This document shows positions 1 to 5,408 of a DNA stretch of 8,070 bases, piece after piece (positions within the stretch are counted from its first letter, which is position 1; each line of letters begins with the position of its first letter). The stretch spans positions 1 through 8,070 of the forward strand of contig JAUXBK010000120.1 of assembly GCA_030619405.1 (NCBI GenBank), written 5' to 3'. This DNA is from Sedimenticola sp. (lineage in GTDB: Bacteria > Pseudomonadota > Gammaproteobacteria > Chromatiales > Chromatiaceae). The position numbers and the translations under genes are program-made. The notes beneath the pieces are model-generated. The model worked only from the letters and a program-made list of their open reading frames with translations, did no database searches and had not been told where the DNA came from.

Positions 1-14
1 TACTAGTACCTCAA

Positions 15-45
15 AATCTGTGTGTAATCCGCGTCAATCCGCGGC
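15..45. repeat. Short tandem repeat of a 10-11 base unit
   Basis: Three adjacent units begin AATCTGTG, AATCCGCG and AATCCGCG and end about 43 bases past the folE2 stop codon. Read on the minus strand, CCGCG and CGCGG can pair across GATTGA, so the unit array also forms a weak 5-base-pair hairpin downstream of folE2. No T-run follows that hairpin directly, so I do not call a terminator. Similar AATCCGCG strings are in my memory an intergenic repeat of environmental proteobacteria; that link is recollection, not shown here. Confidence 0.4.
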
Positions 46-88
46 TAAATGCCGGTTGATCCCGCGAACTGTTACACACCAGCCAGGA

Positions 89-904
89 TCAGACCGTTTC
101 TGCCTGCTTGTCGTGCTCGATCAGGGCGTAGGCCGAGTGGTTGTGGATCGACTCAAAGTTCTCGGATTCCACCACATAGGCGCTGAAACGCTGATCCTTG
201 TTCAGCTGTACCGCCACATCCCGAACCATGTCTTCCACGAACTTGGGGTTGTCGTAGGCGCGTTCGGTGACATGTTTCTCGTCCGGACGCTTGAGCAGGC
301 CATACAGTTCGCAGGAGGCCTCCTGTTCCACCAGTTCGATGATCTCCTCGATCCAGACGAAGCCGTTGGTACGCACCTGGACGGAGACATGGGAGCGCTG
401 GTTGTGGGCGCCCCGGTCGGAGATCTTCTTGGAGCAGGGGCAGAGACTGGTGACCGGTACCACCACCTTGATGAACATGGTCGGGGTGCCATCATGGATC
501 TCACCGATCAGGGTGACATCGTAGTCCATCAAGCTGGTGACGCCGGAGATCGGTGCCTGTTTGCTGACGAAATAGGGGAAGTTCATCTCGATGTGACCGG
601 AATCCGCCTCCAGTTTCCCGGCCATCTCGGAGAGCATATCCTTGAACGATTCGACGCTGATCTCCTTGTCGTGACTGTTGAGGATCTCAACGAAGCGGGA
701 CATGTGGGTGCCCTTGAAATTGTGGGGCAGGTCTACATACATATTGAAGTTGGCGATGGTGTGCTGGTCACCATCACTGCGATCTTTGACCCGAACCGGG
801 TGCCGGATGTCCTTGATCCCCACCTTGTTGATGGCGATATGCCGGGTGTCCTCCCGGTTCTGGACATCCTCAATCTCGCAAGTAGCGTTGGCACACTCAG
901 TCAC
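89..904 (-). CDS. folE2: GTP cyclohydrolase FolE2 (type IB)
   Basis: This cytoplasmic enzyme converts GTP to 7,8-dihydroneopterin triphosphate, the entry step to folate and queuosine precursors; the family can replace the zinc enzyme FolE. The protein is collinear with Neisseria FolE2 as I remember it. Numbering from the upstream GTG at 931, visible landmarks are KGTHMSRF (73-80), the metal-site segment TSLCPCSK (161-168) followed by GAHNQRSH (174-181), YGLLKRPDEK (210-219), NPKFVEDMVRDVA (228-240) and VESENFESIHNHSAYA (254-269). The frame opens at a GTG at 931, but a second GTG at 904 has GAGGG 8 bases upstream and gives 271 residues, nearer the family's roughly 260, so I prefer it. There is no ATG before the conserved region. 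It lies downstream of ispA on the same strand, with an inserted repeat element between them. Zur control is known for folE2 in some bacteria, but I see no convincing Zur box. Confidence 0.96.
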   Translation of the reverse strand: MTECANATCEIEDVQNREDTRHIAINKVGIKDIRHPVRVKDRSDGDQHTIANFNMYVDLPHNFKGTHMSRFVEILNSHDKEISVESFKDMLSEMAGKLEADSGHIEMNFPYFVSKQAPISGVTSLMDYDVTLIGEIHDGTPTMFIKVVVPVTSLCPCSKKISDRGAHNQRSHVSVQVRTNGFVWIEEIIELVEQEASCELYGLLKRPDEKHVTERAYDNPKFVEDMVRDVAVQLNKDQRFSAYVVESENFESIHNHSAYALIEHDKQAETV

Positions 905-939
905 TGTACGGGCCCTCGGGTCATGCCCCACGGGTTCAA

Positions 940-1101
940 CCTAGATCCTGCAAGTGCTCACACTCGCACAGCACAAGCTCTTGATCCGTATAGCGATATT
1001 TGCTCCCTTGGAAATCACAATAAGGATTCCGCTCGGTCGCAAATTCGCTCTACGAGTCAATATCTTGCACTCTGTAAGCATGATCACTTGCAGGATCTAG
1101 G
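940..1101. mobile_element. MITE-like element with IS1380-type ends
   Basis: The element has perfect 17-base terminal inverted repeats, CCTAGATCCTGCAAGTG at 940-956 and its complement at 1085-1101. It is flanked by the direct repeat TTCAA at 935-939 and 1102-1106, as expected of a 5-base target duplication. The 162-base length leaves no room for a transposase, and no frame inside looks like a protein. From memory, the left end of ISEcp1 (IS1380 family) starts CCTAGATTCTACGT, which matches about 10 of 14 positions here, and ISEcp1 makes 5-base duplications. I infer a non-autonomous derivative moved in trans by an IS1380-family transposase. It sits 35 bases upstream of the preferred folE2 start, between that gene and its possible promoter. 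A chance palindrome or a hairpin regulator is the alternative, but the duplication argues for transposition. Confidence 0.75.
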
Positions 1102-1202
1102 TTCAACATCTGATCGGGAAGATTAACGGAAACAGGTGCCGAGGAAAACGCGGACGTTGCCCGGTTATTGCCAGCAGCGCAGAGTCCATTAGAAAACCAC
1201 GA

Positions 1203-1231
1203 ATTATGGCCTGGCAACATATAATCTGCAA
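1203..1231 (-). promoter_or_regulatory. Possible sigma-70 promoter for folE2
   Basis: On the minus strand TTGCAG (1231-1226) and CATAAT (1208-1203) are separated by 17 bases. The -10 box matches consensus at five of six positions and the -35 box at only three. This would transcribe through the inserted element into folE2. The DNA around it is noticeably AT-richer than the flanking genes, which suits a promoter region. The stretch from 1107 to 1264 holds nothing else I can name. Confidence 0.3.
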
Positions 1232-1264
1232 GCAGATATCGCAAGATAAAGTTTTATAGCGGGT

Positions 1265-2173
1265 TTATCGGCTGCGATCGACGATATAGTTGGCCAGCCA
1301 GCGCAGGGGGTCGGCCCGTTGATCCAGCGTCTGCAGGCCTTCCAGCGCCTCGCCGCAGAGGCGTTCCGCCATCTTCCTCGATTTCTCCAGGCCCATCAGC
1401 GACGGGTAGGTGGGCTTATAAGCGGCCTGGTCCTTGCCCTGGGTCTTGCCCAGTGTCTCGGTGTTTCCCTCGACATCCAGGATGTCATCCCGGACCTGAA
1501 ACGCGAGGCCGATACATTTGGCGTAGTGATCCATGCCCTGCAGCTGCTCTGCACTCACACCCTGAGCCGGCAGTGTCCCGAGACGCACGCTGGCCCGGAT
1601 CAGGGCGCCGGTCTTGTGGATGTGCATGTTCTCGAGTTCGGCCAGATTGAGCTCTTTTCCCACCGCTGCCATGTCCAGGGCCTGGCCCCCGGCCATGCCA
1701 CGGGAGCCGCTGGCGGTGGCCAGGGTCTCGATCATCTCGATCCGGGTCGCTGGGTCCACTCCCATGGTGGTGTCCCGGGCCAGTACCCGGAAGGCCAGGG
1801 TCTGCAGGGCGTCGCCGGTGAGGATGGCGGTGGCCTCTCCGAATGCCCGGTGGCAGGTGGGGCGGTTTCGGCGCAGAGCGTCGTCGTCCATCGCCGGCAG
1901 ATCATCGTGGACCAGGGAGTAGGCGTGCATCAGCTCGACTACAGCGGCGGGTCCATCGAGGCACTCCGGTTCCACCCCGAGCGCCCGCCCGGCCGCGTAG
2001 ACCAGTACCGGTCGCACCCGCTTGCCACCGCCGAGAGTGCCGTAGCGCATGGCGGCATGCAGCTCCCGGGGTTGAACGGTCTCCGCTGGCAACACCCGCT
2101 CGAGGGCAGCCTCGACTCGTGCGCGACAGCTGCTCAGATAAGCGTCGAGTGGACTGCCGGCTTCAGCTTTCAC
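1265..2173 (-). CDS. ispA: Farnesyl diphosphate synthase (geranyltranstransferase)
   Basis: This soluble prenyltransferase adds isopentenyl diphosphate to dimethylallyl and geranyl diphosphate to make farnesyl diphosphate, the precursor of quinone side chains and undecaprenyl phosphate. At 302 residues it has the usual length. Substrate-binding GGKRVRP is at 49-55. The first aspartate-rich motif DDLPAMDD is at 90-97, followed by RRNRPTCHRAFGEA, GDALQTLAF (120-128), GGQALDM (162-168), HKTGALI (186-192) and the second aspartate-rich motif DDILD (229-233). YSLVHDDLP around the first motif follows the E. coli IspA pattern, which favours a farnesyl product over a longer chain. The start is a GTG that overlaps the end of xseB by 11 bases, implying translational coupling. 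dxs, a frequent downstream partner, is missing; the next gene is folE2 after a 360-base gap. Confidence 0.96.
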   Translation of the reverse strand: MKAEAGSPLDAYLSSCRARVEAALERVLPAETVQPRELHAAMRYGTLGGGKRVRPVLVYAAGRALGVEPECLDGPAAVVELMHAYSLVHDDLPAMDDDALRRNRPTCHRAFGEATAILTGDALQTLAFRVLARDTTMGVDPATRIEMIETLATASGSRGMAGGQALDMAAVGKELNLAELENMHIHKTGALIRASVRLGTLPAQGVSAEQLQGMDHYAKCIGLAFQVRDDILDVEGNTETLGKTQGKDQAAYKPTYPSLMGLEKSRKMAERLCGEALEGLQTLDQRADPLRWLANYIVDRSR

Positions 2174-2402
2174 GATCGAACGGTTCCAGTTCGGCGTTGC
2201 TGTTTTTTTCCGACAGGAGTTGTATCTTCTGCTCCGCTTTCTGCAGGGACTGCTGACAGATGCGGGTCAGCTCTACCCCGCGTTCGAAGGTCTTGAGGGA
2301 TTCGTCGAGGGATAGGTCACCCCGCTCCAGGGTCTCCACCAGCGACTCCAGTTCGTTCAGGGACTCTTCGAAGGAGGGGGAGTGTTGCTGTTTCTTGGGC
2401 AC
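2163..2402 (-). CDS. xseB: Exodeoxyribonuclease VII small subunit
   Basis: XseB is the small non-catalytic subunit that assembles with XseA to form exonuclease VII, which degrades single-stranded DNA to oligonucleotides. The protein shows the family pattern SFEESLNELESLVETLERGDLSLDES... as one helical hairpin, ending with FERGVELTRICQQSLQKAEQKI. Two starts compete. The ATG at 2438 gives 91 residues. The GTG at 2402 gives 79 residues starting VPKKQQ, close to the typical length of about 80, and has GAGG 8 bases upstream. I prefer the GTG because the twelve extra residues look unlike the family and the ATG overlaps a possible -10 box. The 3' end overlaps the start of ispA, the usual xseB-ispA arrangement. 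xseA is not in the window. Confidence 0.93.
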   Translation of the reverse strand: MPKKQQHSPSFEESLNELESLVETLERGDLSLDESLKTFERGVELTRICQQSLQKAEQKIQLLSEKNSNAELEPFDRES

Positions 2403-2436
2403 GGCGCGGCCTCGTGTAAAGTCTGTAGCTTTGATC

Positions 2437-2472
2437 ATTGTAAACGTACCCCAGAGAAACGATCAGGGTCAA
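2437..2472 (-). promoter_or_regulatory. Possible promoter for xseB-ispA
   Basis: On the minus strand TTGACC (2472-2467) matches the -35 consensus at five of six positions. Two -10 candidates follow: TACGTT at 2448-2443 with an 18-base spacer but a poor match, and TACAAT at 2442-2437 with a good match but a spacer of about 24 bases. Either would place transcription initiation near 2430, short of the ATG at 2438, which supports the GTG start of xseB at 2402. I found no equally good parE promoter on the plus strand of this divergent gap. Confidence 0.3.
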
Positions 2473-2567
2473 TCGTTGGCGATGGATTGAATGCCAGGCA
2501 TGTTAAGATCACAACATTTTTCGTGCTGTGACAGTAGCGCGGTTCAACCCAAACATCCAGAAGGGCA

Positions 2568-4451
2568 ATGAGAAGTTACGACGCATCAGATATCGAGGTA
2601 TTGAGCGGGCTGGAGCCGGTGCGCAAACGGCCCGGCATGTACACCGACACCAGCCGCCCCAATCACCTGGCCCAGGAGGTGATCGACAACAGCGTGGACG
2701 AGGCGGTCGTCGGCCACGCCACGGTGATCGAGGTGACCCTGTTCAAGGACGGTTCCCTGCAGGTGCGGGACGACGGGCGCGGCATGCCGGTGGATATCCA
2801 CCCTCAGCAGGGGCTGCCGGGGGTGGAGGTGATCCTGACCAAGCTGCATGCAGGCGGCAAGTTCTCCGGCGACAACTACCAGTTCTCCGGCGGGCTGCAC
2901 GGGGTCGGTGTCTCGGTGGTGAATGCCCTGTCGAAACACCTGGAGGTATGGGTGCGGCGCGGGGGGCAGGAGTTCAACATGGCCTTCGCCGACGGAACCA
3001 AGGTCTCCGAACTGGAAACGGTGGGCAAGGTGCGAAAGAACGACACCGGCACTACCCTGCGTTTCTGGCCCAACTCCAGCTATTTCGACAGCCCGAAATT
3101 CTCGGTACGACAGCTGCTGCATGTGCTGCGTGCCAAGGCAGTGCTCTGTCCCGGGTTGCAAGTGATCTTCCACGACGAGAACAGTGGTGAGAAGCACGAG
3201 TGGCAGTATGAGGAGGGGCTCAAGGATTATCTGCTGGATGCCCTGAATGACGTGGAAATCGTCCCGGACCCCCCCTTTGTCGGCTCCATGGCAGGCCGCA
3301 GGGAGGCGGCGGACTGGGCGCTCGTCTGGTTGCCAGAGGGGGGCGAGGCGGTCACGGAGAGCTATGTCAACCTGATCCCCACCGTATTGGGGGGCACCCA
3401 CGTCAACGGTCTGCGATCCGGTCTGACCGACGCGGTCCGGGAGTTCTGCGAATTCCGCAACCTGCTGCCACGGGGGGTAAAGCTGACCCCGGACGATGTC
3501 TGGGGGCGCTGCAGCTATATTCTGTCGGTAAAGCTCGCCGATCCCCAGTTTTCCGGGCAGACCAAGGAGCGTCTCTCATCACGGGAATGTGCCACCTTCG
3601 TTTCCGGGGTGGTAAAGGATGCCTTCAGTCTGTGGCTCAATCAGCACACGGAGGCGGGGGAACGGATCGCCGAGCTGGCCATCAATTCCGCCCACGCACG
3701 GCTGCGGGCTGGGCGCAAGGTGCAACGCAAGAAGGTGACCCAGGGACCGGCCCTGCCGGGAAAGCTGTCCGACTGTAGTTCGGTCGATCTCCGGCGTTCG
3801 GAGCTGTTTCTGGTGGAGGGTGATTCCGCCGGCGGCTCCGTCAAGCAGGCCCGGGACCGGGAGTTTCAGGCGATCATGCCGCTGCGGGGAAAGATACTGA
3901 ACACCTGGGAGGTGGACCCCTCGGAGGTGCTCGCCTCCCAGGAGGTGCACGACATCGCGGTGGCCATTGGCGTCGACCCGGGAGCGGACGATCTCAGCAA
4001 GCTGCGCTTCGGCAAGGTCTGTATTCTGGCGGATGCGGATTCGGACGGGGCCCACATCGCCACTCTCCTGTGCGCCCTGTTCCTGCGCCACTTCCACCGG
4101 CTGGTTCAGGAGGGGCACGTCTATGTGGCCATGCCGCCCCTGTATCGGATCGATGTGGGCAAGCAGGTGTTCTATGCCCTGGACGATGCGGAGAAGCAGG
4201 GGGTGCTGGACCGGATCGTGGCAGAGAAGCTGAAAGGCAAGGTGAACGTTCAGCGCTTCAAGGGACTGGGGGAGATGAACCCGGCCCAGCTGCGGGTGAC
4301 CACCATCGACCCGGATACCCGGCGTCTGGTTCAGCTGACCATCGACCCGGATGACGATACCAACCGCCTGATGGACATGCTGCTGGCAAAGAAACGGGCC
4401 GCCGACCGCAAGCAGTGGCTGCAGGAGAAGGGAAATCTGGCGGATGTTTGA
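2568..4451 (+). CDS. parE: DNA topoisomerase IV subunit B
   Basis: ParE is the ATPase half of topoisomerase IV (ParC2ParE2), which decatenates daughter chromosomes and relaxes supercoils. The 627 residues align end to end with E. coli ParE as I remember it. The GHKL ATP site shows EVIDNSVDEA (37-46), DDGRGMPVDIHP (68-79), HAGGKFS (94-100) and GGLHGVG (108-114). QTKERLSS (331-338) carries the lysine that reaches the ATP. The TOPRIM domain shows EGDSAGGS (417-424), PLRGKILN (438-445) and DADSDG (489-494), with QRFKGLGEMNP at 562-572. Length and the DIHP and GLEPVRKRPGMYTD signatures favour ParE over the larger GyrB. The start ATG has a purine-rich AGAAGGG very close upstream. It is divergent from xseB and is followed after 221 bases by the CNP1-like gene and then parC. 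No lesion is visible. Confidence 0.98.
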   Translation: MRSYDASDIEVLSGLEPVRKRPGMYTDTSRPNHLAQEVIDNSVDEAVVGHATVIEVTLFKDGSLQVRDDGRGMPVDIHPQQGLPGVEVILTKLHAGGKFSGDNYQFSGGLHGVGVSVVNALSKHLEVWVRRGGQEFNMAFADGTKVSELETVGKVRKNDTGTTLRFWPNSSYFDSPKFSVRQLLHVLRAKAVLCPGLQVIFHDENSGEKHEWQYEEGLKDYLLDALNDVEIVPDPPFVGSMAGRREAADWALVWLPEGGEAVTESYVNLIPTVLGGTHVNGLRSGLTDAVREFCEFRNLLPRGVKLTPDDVWGRCSYILSVKLADPQFSGQTKERLSSRECATFVSGVVKDAFSLWLNQHTEAGERIAELAINSAHARLRAGRKVQRKKVTQGPALPGKLSDCSSVDLRRSELFLVEGDSAGGSVKQARDREFQAIMPLRGKILNTWEVDPSEVLASQEVHDIAVAIGVDPGADDLSKLRFGKVCILADADSDGAHIATLLCALFLRHFHRLVQEGHVYVAMPPLYRIDVGKQVFYALDDAEKQGVLDRIVAEKLKGKVNVQRFKGLGEMNPAQLRVTTIDPDTRRLVQLTIDPDDDTNRLMDMLLAKKRAADRKQWLQEKGNLADV

Positions 4452-4492
4452 AAGATGTGGAACTGAAACAACTTCTCGATAAACTGGCTCCA

Positions 4493-4503
4493 ACGCTCTG
4501 CGT
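4493..4503. repeat. Small palindrome sharing the CGCAGAGCG core
   Basis: ACGC and GCGT flank a TCT loop, giving on the minus strand the same CGCAGAGCG core present in the two hairpins at 4608-4654. It lies 41 bases after the parE stop. Alone it is too small to be convincing, and its support comes from having two related hairpins in the same gap. Confidence 0.35.
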
Positions 4504-4607
4504 CACCGGTGAGCTGGGGGAGCCAGGCATGGGCCGGCACCGCTTTGGTGAGCGGAACACGTCACTTTATAGCTGTTGATGGCAGGCTTTTTACTCGGCC
4601 TGTTTCG

Positions 4608-4654
4608 GGGCGCAGAGCGCCCGGCTGATGGTTCCCACGCAGAGCGTGGGAACC
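4608..4654. repeat. Composite two-hairpin palindromic repeat
   Basis: Two perfect hairpins lie 7 bases apart and both have the loop AGA. The first pairs GGGCGC (4608-4613) with GCGCCC (4617-4622). The second pairs GGTTCCCACGC (4630-4640) with GCGTGGGAACC (4644-4654), an 11-base-pair stem. They share the core CGCAGAGCG. No T-run follows, so neither is a standard terminator, although they could protect the 3' end of parE mRNA. The second arm ends 18 bases before the next start codon, close to its ribosome site. I recall GTTCCCACGC palindromes as an abundant REP-like family in environmental proteobacteria; that is memory rather than a search. Confidence 0.7.
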
Positions 4655-4672
4655 AGGGATAAGGTATTCTAA

Positions 4673-5254
4673 ATGAAAAGAAAGAACCGGCTGTTGCCGG
4701 CCGTCCTGATCCTTGGGTTCCTGCTGCTGGCGGTCGATCTCCTCGCGGCACCGCGCAAGAGCCCTTTCGACAATCCCAACGAAATCATTCGGGACGATAT
4801 CGAGGAGACCCCCTGGAAAGAGGGCGAGAGCGATCTCCCGCCCTACCCTAAGGAGGGGAACCTGCTGGAGTTCGAAGTGGCTGAGCCCCGGTCACGGTTC
4901 CAGTATTTCGTGGATTCCGCCTCCATCTCAGTGGGTGAGGATGACACCCTGGTGCGCTACACCCTGGTGATCCGTTCCCATAACGGTCACGATAATGTCC
5001 TGTACGAGGCGATGAACTGCACCCAGCGCCAGTACAAGACATTCGCCTACGGGGCCCGGGGTAAAAAGTTCAAGATGATGCGCAAGCCGCGCTGGCGTGC
5101 AATCATGGATACCCGTAACAACCGTTACCGGAGGGATCTGTGGGAGTTCTATCTGTGTGATTTCGACACCCGCAAGAGCCTGACCCGGGATCAGATACTC
5201 GATGCCTTCCGTTATGAACGGGAAGATCGGAAGGACAAGGGTTTTTTTCGGTGA
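4673..5254 (+). CDS. Exported CNP1-like family protein, function unknown
   Basis: The 193-residue product starts with KRKNR and a hydrophobic stretch (about 8-25) ending LLAA, a signal peptide of the Sec type, so the protein is probably periplasmic. There is no lipobox cysteine. The mature part shows W48 with a charged run, LPPYPKEGNLLEFEV (55-69), FFVD-like FQYFVDSASISVGEDDTLVRY (76-96), TLVIRS (97-102) and NCTQRQYKTFAYG (115-127). This is the pattern I remember for the CNP1-like family of beta- and gammaproteobacteria, whose function is not known to me. Two cysteines, C116 and C162, could form a disulfide. AAGG lies 9 bases upstream of the ATG. It sits between parE and parC on the same strand, but nothing in it suggests a role in DNA topology, and an exported protein is unlikely to contact topoisomerase IV. 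The T7 tract near the end affects only the last two codons. Confidence 0.8.
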   Translation: MKRKNRLLPAVLILGFLLLAVDLLAAPRKSPFDNPNEIIRDDIEETPWKEGESDLPPYPKEGNLLEFEVAEPRSRFQYFVDSASISVGEDDTLVRYTLVIRSHNGHDNVLYEAMNCTQRQYKTFAYGARGKKFKMMRKPRWRAIMDTRNNRYRRDLWEFYLCDFDTRKSLTRDQILDAFRYEREDRKDKGFFR

Positions 5255-5342
5255 AAACAGCAGGGCCTGTAGGCGGTTTCAGCCTGAACGGGCGGCGGCG
5301 AGGCTGCCGATCCAGGGCAGGATAGGCTTCGATCTATTCCGC

Positions 5343-5365
5343 GTGGGCACAAAAAACGTGCCCAC
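5343..5365. repeat. GTGGGCAC hairpin repeat upstream of parC
   Basis: GTGGGCAC (5343-5350) pairs perfectly with GTGCCCAC (5358-5365) around a 7-base AAAAAAC loop. No T-run follows on the plus strand, and on the minus strand the T-run falls in the loop, so this is not a typical intrinsic terminator. I recall GGTGGGCACGTTTTTTG-like hairpins as another dispersed intergenic repeat of environmental gammaproteobacteria. It lies 43 bases before the parC start and may affect parE-parC readthrough. The rest of the 154-base gap shows only small palindromes. Confidence 0.6.
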
Positions 5366-5408
5366 CCTTCTATGAGGCCGCTAACCTCTGACTTTAGAAA
5401 AAAACATC

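Noticed and set aside
20..1126. Plus-strand open frame of 368 codons opposite folE2.
   Set aside because: It lies antisense to a clearly conserved gene, runs on through the inserted element, and its product shows no recognisable family pattern. Long antisense frames are common opposite GC-rich genes.
1050..1244. Minus-strand 64-codon frame that runs from the ispA-folE2 gap into the inserted element.
   Set aside because: There is no family resemblance and it crosses the element boundary, so its ending is an accident of the insertion. It might be a small peptide, but nothing supports that.
2491..2501. Perfect 11-base palindrome ATGCCAGGCAT in the xseB-parE divergent gap, possible operator.
   Set aside because: It is short, has a single copy and matches no operator I know. 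A chance occurrence is plausible.
2487..2530. Search for a parE promoter (TTGAAT near 2487, TAAGAT near 2503).
   Set aside because: The spacing is about 11 bases, too short for sigma-70, and no better pair was found.
4440..4552. Minus-strand open stretch after parE reading AHAWLPQLTGDAERW and QFIEKLFQFHIF, protein-like in composition.
   Set aside because: It has only about 40 codons before running antisense into parE, lacks a good start, and overlaps the small palindrome. It could be a gene remnant, but I recognise no family.
4583..4602. Possible terminator after parE: CAGGC and GCCTG around a 10-base loop, then TTT.
   Set aside because: A 5-base-pair stem with only three T residues is too weak to call.
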